This document shows positions 6,463-15,237 of a DNA stretch of 32,851 bases, piece after piece (the stretch's first letter is position 1; each line of letters begins with the position of its first letter). Source of the stretch: a virus; IMG/VR virus record IMGVR_UViG_3300033149_000574, positions 1-32,851 of that record, one strand, 5' to 3'. The position numbers and the translations under genes were made by a program. The notes under the pieces were generated by a model that ran no database searches, was not told where the DNA came from, and worked only from the letters and a program-made list of their open reading frames with translations.

Positions 6463-7872
6463 ATGGCAATTTCACTTATAGCAAAACCACAAGATATTAC
6501 TCCTGCATATAATCCTATGAAGTTTATATATGATTCTACTAATAAGAACGAATTAGGCTTTAGATATATATTTGATGTTTACCTCTCAGGAACGGCAACA
6601 AAGATTGCAGAGTATAGACCACTACCAAATCCAGATGGTTATGGTGAACAGGATTTAAGCAGGTTATTACAGAACTATGTTAGCCATGATTTCAATCCAA
6701 CAAACACAACATTCTTCGACCCTACAAATTGCTATTATTTTTATGATGTTAAGATAGGTGAAATGTATATCGAGACTATAAACTATACAAGTAGTTTAAC
6801 AGCTTCGACAACAAATGTGCAGATTAATGTAACGAATACATATACAGCAGGTGACCAAATTACTATTGAGCAAGTAGATGGCGGTGCAGCTAATCCAAAC
6901 CTAGAAGGATTGTTTACGGTTTTAAGTGCTACAGGTAGTGACTTTGTAGTAAATTCATTATGGGCTGAGATTAACGACGCCACAATAGATGGAGCAGTAC
7001 AATATGCAGATAAGCGTAAAACAATAACAAGGTCTGTTATATCTTCATTAGGAAACTATGCATTTAATGGAGCGTTAACATTCTCGACATTCAGAACATA
7101 CGACCATGATGACTATGTACTTACTGCAATAACAGATCTACCGTTAACTTCTTCACCTTTAAATCTAAAGAATAAATTAAGTCAGGATATGTGGGTTAAC
7201 TTTATACCTCCTGCTGAAGCACCTGGCTTTATATATTTCGAGAACTCTACAAGTGATATATTTAGGAAGCCTATTTCAACTGGTGGATTAATGGCTTGTG
7301 GAAGTGTTGGAGCTAACAACTTTGGTTCACCTACTTTAGTAAGTGGCACAGGTGTGTTAATAGAAGATGACGTAGACTATTACGATTATTGGTATGCAGA
7401 TAATAGCGGTATTCAAAAATCCATTAAGCACAGAATAACATTAGATAGAAGATGTACTATTAATGATTATGAGATTATCTTCATGGATAGGCTAGGTTCT
7501 GTTATGTCCTTTGCATTTCAATTAAGAGAGATGTTAACAGGTTCAGTTAAAAAGGAAACGTATAACCAAAAAATTGAGGGTACAACAGATGGTAGTGAGT
7601 GGGGTTATGAAAGTTATGATAAAGGGATGAAAGTAGTTAATCCACGAATTGACGAAACGTACGAACTCAACACCAACTTTATGACTGAAGCTGAAAACGT
7701 ATATTATTCAGAGCTTATCAGTTCACCAAATACATATATTAAAATAGATAACGAATATTTTAGTTGTATAGTTCAGGACACAGGATATGATAAAGTTCAC
7801 CAAAGGAATAAGAATCTAATTCGCAAAACAATAAAAGTTAAATTATCAGTTCAAGATAGAGTCAATGGTTAA
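6463..7872 (+). CDS. Tail-tip/baseplate-associated protein (putative)
   Basis: This 469-residue, beta-rich protein lies directly after the terminase and overlaps the large tail protein that follows by eight bases. Its N-terminus (ISLIAKPQDITPAYNPMKF, then RYIFDVYLSG and YRPLPNPDGYGEQDLSRLL) is a pattern I associate with tail proteins of Bacteroidota phages that sit at the distal tail. Repeated Thr/Asn-rich strands follow, with no signal or membrane segment. Position beside the adhesin-like proteins supports a tail-tip role; the exact part, for example a distal tail-like ring, is inference. Confidence 0.6.
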   Translation: MAISLIAKPQDITPAYNPMKFIYDSTNKNELGFRYIFDVYLSGTATKIAEYRPLPNPDGYGEQDLSRLLQNYVSHDFNPTNTTFFDPTNCYYFYDVKIGEMYIETINYTSSLTASTTNVQINVTNTYTAGDQITIEQVDGGAANPNLEGLFTVLSATGSDFVVNSLWAEINDATIDGAVQYADKRKTITRSVISSLGNYAFNGALTFSTFRTYDHDDYVLTAITDLPLTSSPLNLKNKLSQDMWVNFIPPAEAPGFIYFENSTSDIFRKPISTGGLMACGSVGANNFGSPTLVSGTGVLIEDDVDYYDYWYADNSGIQKSIKHRITLDRRCTINDYEIIFMDRLGSVMSFAFQLREMLTGSVKKETYNQKIEGTTDGSEWGYESYDKGMKVVNPRIDETYELNTNFMTEAENVYYSELISSPNTYIKIDNEYFSCIVQDTGYDKVHQRNKNLIRKTIKVKLSVQDRVNG

Positions 7873-10540
7873 GATACAAGTAGACGAAGGTTATTTGAAT
7901 GTAGTTGAGGGTACTGCTTTTCCTATTACATTTAGTGTAGGTGACATAAGAGACGTATCAAAGAAAACAGGCTCACGTTCCAAGACTATTAAATTAGTAG
8001 GTGACGACAATAACAATATAATCCTTAGTAACTATTATGATGTAAACATTGAAGCAGGAACGTTTGACATTAATATAGTTAAGAAGTGTATTGTTATTCA
8101 GGATGACATTCCTATAATGGAGGACGCTTATTTACAATTAGTAAGCATAGACAAAATAGAGCATTCAGATGGTGAAGAAGAAACAATAGTATATTCAGCA
8201 CTTGTTAAAGATTCGAGAGCAGACTTCTTTACTGTTATGAATAATAAGGAATTAACGGATTTGGACTTTTCAGATTTAAACCATAACTATGCAGCGGCAC
8301 GAATAGTATCAACATTTACAAATACAGTAGCGGATGGTTATGTATATCCTTTGGGGGTGACTGCAAGTGAAGATACACATATCACAGACTATAGACCTGC
8401 TATATATTTACAAACGTACTGGGATAGAATACATTCGACAAATGGTTTCAGTTATGAAATGAATGTAGATATATTTGATAAGTTAATTATACCTTATAAT
8501 GGCGACCAGCCTAAAGTTGACTATACAGATTATCAAGTAGAGTTTAACAAGGCTTCATTTATACCAGTATTAGGTGATGCAGTTACTACATGGACTGAGA
8601 CACTAGACGACCAAAACCTATTCAATCCTGTTACTGGTAGATACACTCCCCCTTTTTATATTGGAGTTGGTCAGGCTATTAACTGGGAGGTAACAATAGA
8701 TTTCGATTTCAATCTAGTTAATGGCACAGGAGCAGATGCTTACATGGTAGATTTATTAACTACAGCAATAGACGTAGGAAGAGAATATAATCCTGTAATG
8801 ACATTTAGAAAGAATGGTTTAATAGGTCAATCAATTTCAGGTAACTTAATACAGGGAGTACTTCCAAACTATAAAGAATCAGATGGAGCATTACCAAACG
8901 GAACAACAAATCTACATTCAGGCACTATTACTTTAAATATAGGTCAAACGAACTTAGTACCATCAGATTTTATTGACATAGTATATCAAGTATTTGAGTC
9001 AGGATATGCAGGAAGTTTCTTTTATACAGCATGGAAGGACGCTCCCTCAGTTAGTGGAGCGGACGTTGTTATAACAAGTCAGTTATCAATAACATCAGTT
9101 GAAGTTAAAGGCACAGTTTCGGTCAATGGATTAGGATTCGGTCAGGAAGTTGTAATGAATAACTTCATACCACAAAAGACAAAACAAAAGGACTTGGTAA
9201 AATCAATAACTACTGCTTTTCATTTGGTAGTAGATGTTGACCCCGACAATCAAAACAAACTAATCTACAAAACAAACGATGATTACTATGATGAGGGAGT
9301 TGAAAAGAATTGGAGCTTAAAGCGCAAAAAGGATTCACCACAAGTTATAAAGTTCCTTCCTGAATTATCAAAGAAGCGTTTACATTTCACTTATAAGGAT
9401 GGTAAAGATTCATACAATGAAACATACTTAGATGCAATTAGAGAAACATACGGACAAGCTGAATACATATTTGATAATGAATTTATAAAAGGCATAGAGC
9501 GTAAAGAGTTAATCTTTGCACCAACACCAACAATATTAAATTCATTCAATGCAGTTGTACCCACTTTTGTAGGTAGCGCACCAAAGAACCAAATTAGACT
9601 ACTTATCCATAATGGACAAAGAAGTTGTGATCCATTCCATATCTATGACTACGGTACTTCAGGACAAACAGGATTGACAAGTTATCCAAACATAGGACAT
9701 TTTGACGACCCGTATAATCCTACTATAGACATAAACTTTGCAGTATGTGATTATTACTTCTATGATGGTATTACGTTAACTAACAATAATCTGTTTAATA
9801 TGCATTGGCGACGTACAATGGCACAGATTAACAAGGGTATAATGCTTATTGAATACTTTGATTTGCATGAAGACGACATAGCTACAATGAAGCTGAATGA
9901 TAAGATTTGGACAAATGGCTCATGGTGGCATATTAACCAAGTACTAGACTACGATGCAAATTCAAATGAGTTCACAAAGGTAGAGTTGTTTAGCGTAGAT
10001 GATGAAATAGAGCTACCATCATTTATAGTTAAACCAGTTAAACCAACAGGACCACTAATCGGTCACGACCCTATAGATTCATTATTAAGCGTTTACTATA
10101 AACAAAAAAATACAAACTACTCACAGGGTTCTACAGTTATAAAAGGAACTGGAAACACAGTACTCCCAAACGTAAAAGCGATAGTAATAGGAAACGATGG
10201 CTATATTGATAGTGATGGGTATTGGTTAAACGGTTCAAAGATAGGAGACGACGGAGACGACACTCCAAGCGAAGACCATTCCTTCCTACCAGTATCAACT
10301 GATTATGATATTAATTGTGAGTTTGACGAAATAGTAGAAGCTATAGTAAATAATATTACTTTAACTTTACCAAATAGAAGAGAGTGTATTGGTAAAATCA
10401 TTTACATTAAAAATGCATCAACTGGCAAAATAGATATAACAACAGCTACAAGTTTTATTGATGGTGACGTAACAATAAAACTAAGAAAAAAAGAAGCATT
10501 AACAGTTACTAGTGATGGAAACGAATGGATAATATTGTAA
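7865..10540 (+). CDS. Large tail-tip protein with fibre-like C-terminus
   Basis: At 891 residues it is the largest protein in the genome, likely the tail-associated hub or receptor-binding base. The body (about 1-720) is beta-rich with a charged section, VEKNWSLKRKKDSPQV, common in Tal/gp44-like hubs. A proline-rich hinge (KPVKPTGPLIGHDP, about 725) leads to a C-terminal domain. That domain ends in ITLTLPNRRECIGKIIYIKN and a final DGNEWIIL, a form often seen at the end of phage fibres. It is coupled to the upstream tail gene and followed four bases later by a small beta protein. Confidence 0.65.
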   Translation: MVKIQVDEGYLNVVEGTAFPITFSVGDIRDVSKKTGSRSKTIKLVGDDNNNIILSNYYDVNIEAGTFDINIVKKCIVIQDDIPIMEDAYLQLVSIDKIEHSDGEEETIVYSALVKDSRADFFTVMNNKELTDLDFSDLNHNYAAARIVSTFTNTVADGYVYPLGVTASEDTHITDYRPAIYLQTYWDRIHSTNGFSYEMNVDIFDKLIIPYNGDQPKVDYTDYQVEFNKASFIPVLGDAVTTWTETLDDQNLFNPVTGRYTPPFYIGVGQAINWEVTIDFDFNLVNGTGADAYMVDLLTTAIDVGREYNPVMTFRKNGLIGQSISGNLIQGVLPNYKESDGALPNGTTNLHSGTITLNIGQTNLVPSDFIDIVYQVFESGYAGSFFYTAWKDAPSVSGADVVITSQLSITSVEVKGTVSVNGLGFGQEVVMNNFIPQKTKQKDLVKSITTAFHLVVDVDPDNQNKLIYKTNDDYYDEGVEKNWSLKRKKDSPQVIKFLPELSKKRLHFTYKDGKDSYNETYLDAIRETYGQAEYIFDNEFIKGIERKELIFAPTPTILNSFNAVVPTFVGSAPKNQIRLLIHNGQRSCDPFHIYDYGTSGQTGLTSYPNIGHFDDPYNPTIDINFAVCDYYFYDGITLTNNNLFNMHWRRTMAQINKGIMLIEYFDLHEDDIATMKLNDKIWTNGSWWHINQVLDYDANSNEFTKVELFSVDDEIELPSFIVKPVKPTGPLIGHDPIDSLLSVYYKQKNTNYSQGSTVIKGTGNTVLPNVKAIVIGNDGYIDSDGYWLNGSKIGDDGDDTPSEDHSFLPVSTDYDINCEFDEIVEAIVNNITLTLPNRRECIGKIIYIKNASTGKIDITTATSFIDGDVTIKLRKKEALTVTSDGNEWIIL

Positions 10541-10544
10541 CCCT

Positions 10545-11042
10545 ATGACATACATTAATAGAACAGACGGATATGTAGATTATAACGACTTAGCAACAGC
10601 GTCTACTCCTGTAGTATTAGTTACGGACACATGGACGGACGTGCCTAATGATAAGTTAGGAGCATTTACAAATGAAGATTCTTTACCACCAACAGTTACC
10701 AATCTCATGGATGGCTCAACAGGTTATTTAGACTTTAGTGATTTATCAATAGGAAGCGATCTTTTAATAAGGATAGATTTTTCAGTAACACCCGAGATTA
10801 ATAATGCCTTAATGGAAACAAGATATGTATTAGGTCAAGGAGCTGGTGAATATACTTTAACGGTTAATTCAAAGCGATTAGATACGGGTAGTGGAGTTCC
10901 CTACTCATCTGCTAAAGGTAGTTTTTATATTTATATGGGCGATTCAAACACCATAGGCGGTGTAGGAAAATTACAGGTAAAAATATCATCTGCAGGAACT
11001 CTAATTAATAACGGTGTGGCAATTAAAATTTTCAAGAAATGA
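10545..11042 (+). CDS. Small beta-rich virion protein (putative fibre or spike)
   Basis: The protein (165 aa) has no signal peptide or membrane segment and no cysteines. Gly/Thr/Asp-rich strands alternate throughout, ending in a short hydrophobic strand (NNGVAIKIFKK). Such proteins in this position are often trimeric fibre or spike parts. It overlaps the next gene by four bases, so the large hub, this protein and the LamG-like protein are made together. No family is recognised. Confidence 0.55.
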   Translation: MTYINRTDGYVDYNDLATASTPVVLVTDTWTDVPNDKLGAFTNEDSLPPTVTNLMDGSTGYLDFSDLSIGSDLLIRIDFSVTPEINNALMETRYVLGQGAGEYTLTVNSKRLDTGSGVPYSSAKGSFYIYMGDSNTIGGVGKLQVKISSAGTLINNGVAIKIFKK

Positions 11043-12334
11043 GCATTCAAATATATAACGATACAGATGCAAGGGCTGTTTTTATAAAAGATTCAAACGG
11101 TTCGCAAAACATGAATACGCTTCAGGCTATTTTAAAAAATCCTTTAGATACATTTTTGAGCATTGTAGATTTAGCCAGAGATATAGAAATTATTTCAGAT
11201 GTTGAGTACGATGAATTTATTGATGAGTCAAGTACTGTTTACGGGGCCAACGCAACCGAAGTAGTAAATGCTTTAAATATTGCATTTACAGCTGCGGGGG
11301 GCAATACCATTGCTGTTCCTGTTATTACTTCAAGTTTAGCAATTAATATCACAGCAGGAGACACTATCAATTATGAATTAACAGGTACAAATGGAAGTGA
11401 AGTAATTTGGGATTTTTCAAGTGCTACAGGTGTTAACGTATCTACAGAAAACAGATACAAAATAAACGGAGGTACTGCCTTGACTGCTGGAACTTATAAC
11501 ATACCTGTATTGCTCCAAAACTCAATAGGTCAAGATTCCGAAACTTTAGTTATAACAGTAGCTAGTCCTCCATACAATAACACAAGAGCTGTAAAGTTTA
11601 ACAAAAATGATTATTGTGATGCAACTGCAAATACTTCAAACCCTTTTTATAGAGCTTCAAATGGTACTGGTTCATCGGATGCGTGGACTGTTGCAGTATG
11701 GTTTAAAGGTGGTACTAGCAATAATAAAGAACAAACTATAATTTCTTATGGAGGTAACAATAAAGCAAGTGAAGGTCATGTATGGCTTTACTGGGATGCG
11801 TCGAATAATGACAAACAAATCATATTAAGATACGGAACTGAAAATGATTATTTAATGTTCAAAACTCCTGACAATGGGTTTACTACTGGAGTATATAGAC
11901 AGATAATTGTAACTTATGATGGTGGTACTACAGGCGATGACCAAAACGATTTGGCAGACTATTATAGCAGGTTTAAAATTTACATAGATGGTGTGAGTCA
12001 AACCCTTACTAATTCAAATAACAATGATGGATGGGCAGACGAAATAAAAGACGAAGTGTTTAGGATTGCTGAAGCGTGTTTTGGTGGTAAGCATTTACAA
12101 AAAAATTGTTTAGTTGATGAAATTGGATTGTGGAATAGTGATGAAACTGCAAACGTATCTTTAATATATAATAGTGGCACAACCCATGATCTAGGATTAC
12201 TGGCAACCCCCCCAACTAATTATTGGATGATGGGAGATGGTGACACGTTCCCAACTTTACAGGATGATATTGGCAGTTTAGATTTCACAATGTTTAATAT
12301 GACTAGTTCCGACATAGTCAATGACGTACCCTAA
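11039..12334 (+). CDS. Tail adhesin with LamG-like (concanavalin A-like) domain
   Basis: A probable receptor- or glycan-binding tail protein of 431 residues. The N-terminal part (about 1-90) likely attaches to the virion. A central segment (about 95-180) resembles an Ig-like or putative-Ig fold with NYELTGTNGSEVIWDFSS. The C-terminal part (about 183-430) is a LamG/jelly-roll module: SDAWTVAVWFKGG, a Tyr-rich strand, KIYIDGVSQTL (about 320) and CLVDEIGLWNSDET. Such modules bind carbohydrate or host surface structures. It ends the tail-tip group and is followed by a gp10-like gene. Binding target is not known. Confidence 0.75.
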   Translation: MSIQIYNDTDARAVFIKDSNGSQNMNTLQAILKNPLDTFLSIVDLARDIEIISDVEYDEFIDESSTVYGANATEVVNALNIAFTAAGGNTIAVPVITSSLAINITAGDTINYELTGTNGSEVIWDFSSATGVNVSTENRYKINGGTALTAGTYNIPVLLQNSIGQDSETLVITVASPPYNNTRAVKFNKNDYCDATANTSNPFYRASNGTGSSDAWTVAVWFKGGTSNNKEQTIISYGGNNKASEGHVWLYWDASNNDKQIILRYGTENDYLMFKTPDNGFTTGVYRQIIVTYDGGTTGDDQNDLADYYSRFKIYIDGVSQTLTNSNNNDGWADEIKDEVFRIAEACFGGKHLQKNCLVDEIGLWNSDETANVSLIYNSGTTHDLGLLATPPTNYWMMGDGDTFPTLQDDIGSLDFTMFNMTSSDIVNDVP

Positions 12335-12372
12335 TTAATTAATAAAAAAATAAGTGATTTAATTATATAACT

Positions 12373-12807
12373 ATGGCTTCATTCAAAGTAAAATATAAAA
12401 CACGTTTAAAGTTACAACGTGCAATTCAGCAAGAAATAACATTGTTAGGATTAGTAGACACAGGAGCTTTGCGTTCGTCAATTCGTATTAGTGCAGTCAC
12501 AGGAGACTTAAACCAAATCACGCTAACAATTAACTGTTTATACTACTACGTTTTTTTAGATATGGGAACAATAGACATAGCCCCACAGGATATAACAGAG
12601 AAAGCATTAAGAAGTAGTAATGGTAAAAAGTTTATGGAAGAGACAGTTCAAGCGTATGTTGATTTCTTAGTTGAAGAATACCCTATACTTGACGTAGCTA
12701 CAATTGACATAAGTCCAATAGTTAATCTACAATACAATACTTTTGGAAGTACAGACCCTAGTTATCCAAATGGTATCTATTCACCTAATACAATAATAAA
12801 CGTATAA
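12373..12807 (+). CDS. HK97 gp10-like head-tail joining / tail completion protein
   Basis: The 144-residue protein contains VDTGALRSSI (about residues 28-37) followed by a beta hairpin and YYYVFLDMGT (about 56-65). This is the spacing of the HK97 gp10-like family, which joins head and tail. The C-terminal helix SSNGKKFMEETVQAYVDFLV (about 77-96) fits, with a further Pro/Asn-rich tail. It lies just before the bidirectional terminator, away from its usual partners (portal, connector), which are at 17-19 kb. Confidence 0.7.
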   Translation: MASFKVKYKTRLKLQRAIQQEITLLGLVDTGALRSSIRISAVTGDLNQITLTINCLYYYVFLDMGTIDIAPQDITEKALRSSNGKKFMEETVQAYVDFLVEEYPILDVATIDISPIVNLQYNTFGSTDPSYPNGIYSPNTIINV

Positions 12808-12813
12808 TTTTAT

Positions 12814-12821
12814 TATATTTG
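12814..12821 (+). promoter_or_regulatory. Candidate TAnnTTTG promoter box before the terminator
   Basis: TATATTTG matches the Bacteroidota -7 consensus. It lies just after the gp10-like gene and about 30 bases before a strong terminator, with no gene of its own. If active, it would make a short RNA of about 60 bases. It may be chance in AT-rich DNA. Confidence 0.3.
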
Positions 12822-12847
12822 TTTCATAGAGAGTTTCTATATGCTAT

Positions 12848-12887
12848 AAGGGGGTTATCGTTTCAATGGTGAAACACCCCCTTTTTT
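12848..12887. terminator. Bidirectional rho-independent terminator
   Basis: AAGGGGGT (12848-12855) pairs with ACCCCCTT (12876-12883), and GTTTC pairs with GAAAC inside. T-run follows on the plus strand, and A-rich bases before the stem give a U-run for the minus strand. It lies exactly between the convergent gp10-like gene and the two minus-strand genes, ending both units. Confidence 0.9.
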
Positions 12888-13623
12888 ATTTCAAATCATT
12901 TTTCATTGATAGGATATTGAGTACGAAGATTAGACTCATATCTAATATGTCATTCATTTTAGTAATGTCATCATTTGCCAAACCAAGCGTAACAGATTCA
13001 AAAGCCCATTTATTAAACTTAGCTTCTTCCTTTTCGTCTTTTAATCTTTCGGCTTTCTCTTCAGGTGTTAACTCTTCTTCGTCTTCAAACAAGGAACTAC
13101 CAAACAATTCTTTATAAGCACCATTAATTAAACTATCTCTATAAGTTAAGTACTCAGAAACAACTCCATAAATTGAAGTGATAGGAAGTCTATTGAATTG
13201 TTTCCCTCTATCCTTTGGACTGTAATTGTATGGCTCTATGATATTGTTATTCCAGTTATCTTGTGATTGTCTACGGTAAAAGATACCACATATTGTGCAG
13301 ATGTTTTCTATGTAATCATTTGAATAGTAGTATTCCAAATCGATAAACATACCCCACGTTATATTCTTAAAAGGAATTATAGTATAGTCTCCTATTGTCT
13401 TAGCATACTTTTTGTGTGGTTCTTTACTTAGCCATGATAATTGATTGACCATATCTGTTAACTTGTCTAAGGTCATATCCTCGATAACCTCCAAATTAAT
13501 ATCAGTAGCAGTAAGAATTAAATCCATATACTTCTCAGTGATAGAATCGGACGGTTTGCTGTTTGCCGTCCTTAGTTCTATAAACTGGTCCACGTCAATT
13601 TCATTCCAGTTACTCGGTAACAT
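12886..13623 (-). CDS. Minus-strand phage protein, tail-assembly-chaperone-like (putative)
   Basis: This protein of 245 residues starts MLPSNWNEIDVDQFIEL and has a helical N-terminal half. A central ITWGMFIDLEYYYS segment and a Glu/Lys-rich stretch (EEELTPEEKAERLKDEKEE, about 180-198) follow. It is the second gene of a two-gene minus-strand unit and overlaps the first by 14 bases in a different frame. Size, helical and acidic character, and pairing resemble tail assembly chaperones, but the pair does not sit before the tape measure. Function is inference; the gene itself is secure. Confidence 0.55.
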   Translation of the reverse strand: MLPSNWNEIDVDQFIELRTANSKPSDSITEKYMDLILTATDINLEVIEDMTLDKLTDMVNQLSWLSKEPHKKYAKTIGDYTIIPFKNITWGMFIDLEYYYSNDYIENICTICGIFYRRQSQDNWNNNIIEPYNYSPKDRGKQFNRLPITSIYGVVSEYLTYRDSLINGAYKELFGSSLFEDEEELTPEEKAERLKDEKEEAKFNKWAFESVTLGLANDDITKMNDILDMSLIFVLNILSMKNDLK

Positions 13624-14158
13624 CTTCTGTCATGTTCTTTGCTACCTTTTCAGCATTTGCTGTAAGTACTACCTGAACGTCTAATACAAAAGGAATAGCG
13701 AGTTCTGCTTTCATTCCTTTAAATAACTTTGATTTGTGTTTAATATGTGCCTTTGCATAATGTTCTGTTCTAGTCAAGTCAACACGTTTAAACAAAATAG
13801 CCATTGCTTCAGATGCAAAACAACTAAGATCATGCTTCCAAACCTTTTCAATTAATGACAAATCTTTAACACCTATTTGTTGTTTGGCTTCATAGGTATA
13901 TCCATCATGCTCAATAGATAGTACTTTAACTTTAGGCACTTCAGTCTCAACATCAAAGTTTTGTTTAAGCTTAACAAACTGTTCCATGCTGTACTCATCA
14001 AATGTCTCTTCAGGCACTCCAAGATAGACGAACTTCTCAATCCACTTCTCGATAATATCCAATTCTTTATTGTTTTCAATGTTGTTAAACTTGTCGAACT
14101 GTTCAATAGTCAATTCACTAATTAAGTTAGGCACTTCTATTCCTTCAATTGTTATCAT
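13610..14158 (-). CDS. Minus-strand phage protein, tail-assembly-chaperone-like (putative)
   Basis: This is the first gene of the only minus-strand unit. The product has 182 residues, mainly helical and acidic: ISELTIEQFDKFNNIENN near the N-terminus, then ELDIIEKWIEKFVYLGV and a region typical of regulatory or chaperone proteins. Its last codons contain the ATG of the next gene (14-base overlap), so the two are co-translated. I see no heptamer slippery site in the overlap. A TATATTTG box lies on the minus strand 17 bases before the start. A tail-assembly role is inferred from genome position only. Confidence 0.55.
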   Translation of the reverse strand: MITIEGIEVPNLISELTIEQFDKFNNIENNKELDIIEKWIEKFVYLGVPEETFDEYSMEQFVKLKQNFDVETEVPKVKVLSIEHDGYTYEAKQQIGVKDLSLIEKVWKHDLSCFASEAMAILFKRVDLTRTEHYAKAHIKHKSKLFKGMKAELAIPFVLDVQVVLTANAEKVAKNMTEDVTE

Positions 14159-14174
14159 AGGTTGTTGTTTTATA

Positions 14175-14182
14175 CAAATATA
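14175..14182 (-). promoter_or_regulatory. Promoter box for the minus-strand pair
   Basis: Read on the minus strand, TATATTTG matches TAnnTTTG and would start a transcript about 10 bases before the ATG at 14158. A second TATATTTG lies at 14214-14221 on the same strand. The divergent plus-strand gene at 14226 shares this short spacer. Confidence 0.55.
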
Positions 14183-14225
14183 AAAATAAAATAATAATTA
14201 TGCTTTAGTAGACCAAATATAACTA

Positions 14226-15233
14226 ATGGACAAACGACCAATATACGACGTCTCAATAGATGCTGAGTATCAGCAAGGGGATAACGAACTAGGATGGGAT
14301 GAAACGGCTTTCACTTCAGACCCTGCTATTATGATTAAGGGCATGGCTTACAAGTCACAAGCTCCGAAACAAATATTTGCAGACAAAAAGAAGTATAGAG
14401 TAACAGCCCCTGCTATGATTCCAATGGATATATACAGGAGTGATGAAGATGGTGATTACGATGTAAGATTTACAGAGCAGACTATAGAGGACTTACATAA
14501 AAAGTTTATGTTAAACCTAGACAATAAGGATAAGTTTAACATGGAGCATGATGAGAGTGACAGAGTTCCTGCTTATATGCTAGAGTGTTGGTTGGTCGAC
14601 AATCCAAAACAAGATAAGGCTTATAGTACTTTTGGTTTAGAAGTTCCAAAGGGTACGTTAATGTTTACAGTACAATTCACAGATAAAGACTTTTACAATG
14701 AGATAGTACAAAACGAACAAATAGGATTATCTATTGAAGGGTTTTTAGGTCTATCTATAATCAAGGAACAATTAAACAAACATAAGAGTATGAAGTTACC
14801 AGATGGCAACTTTACAATTGACGGCAAAGCATATACTGTTTTAAATGGTGAGGTTGCAATAGCTGAAGAAGTAAAGGAAGAAGAAGAAGAAATGGCTGAA
14901 GAGGTTACTGAAGAAGAAGTTGAAGTGGAAGCTGAAGCGGAAGAAGACGTAAAAGAAGAGGTCGAAGAGGAAATGGCAGAAGTAGAAGTTGACGAAGAAG
15001 AAGTAGAAGTTGAAGCGGAGGTTAATCCTGAAGCAGATGCTGAAGCAATTCTAGCAATTGTTATGCCTGTTATTGATGAAAAGATTAATGCAGTACTAGA
15101 ACTTATTGCAGAGATTAGAAATGAATTAGTTGATTCTGCTGAAGTGCCGACAGAAGATACTGAAGTAAACATGAGCGCACAAAACAAAAACAAAGAAGGA
15201 TTTAGAAAATTAATCCAAACATTTAACAATTAA
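14226..15233 (+). CDS. Prohead protease (XkdF-like) fused to acidic scaffold
   Basis: The N-terminal part (about residues 30-185) resembles the XkdF/S78-type phage serine protease: VTAPAMIPMDIYR, a His in KFNMEHDESD (His-108), and a Ser in IGLSIEGFLGL (Ser-169) as likely catalytic residues. Next comes a very acidic Glu/Val/Ala repeat (about 215-285) that probably is disordered and acts as the scaffold during shell assembly. A helix (EAILAIVMPVIDEKINAVLE) and a basic end follow. It sits four bases before the major capsid gene, the usual order. The acidic stretch also leaves long false frames on the other strand. Confidence 0.82.
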   Translation: MDKRPIYDVSIDAEYQQGDNELGWDETAFTSDPAIMIKGMAYKSQAPKQIFADKKKYRVTAPAMIPMDIYRSDEDGDYDVRFTEQTIEDLHKKFMLNLDNKDKFNMEHDESDRVPAYMLECWLVDNPKQDKAYSTFGLEVPKGTLMFTVQFTDKDFYNEIVQNEQIGLSIEGFLGLSIIKEQLNKHKSMKLPDGNFTIDGKAYTVLNGEVAIAEEVKEEEEEMAEEVTEEEVEVEAEAEEDVKEEVEEEMAEVEVDEEEVEVEAEVNPEADAEAILAIVMPVIDEKINAVLELIAEIRNELVDSAEVPTEDTEVNMSAQNKNKEGFRKLIQTFNN

Positions 15234-15237
15234 GAAA

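Noticed and set aside
13610-13623. Programmed frameshift joining the two minus-strand genes
   Set aside because: No slippery heptamer is visible; the second gene has its own ATG in the overlap, so coupled initiation is enough.
14693-15229. Long Ser/Thr-rich frame on the minus strand (178 residues)
   Set aside because: It is the mirror of the Glu-rich repeat (GAA/GAG codons read backwards give TTC/CTC) in the protease-scaffold gene.
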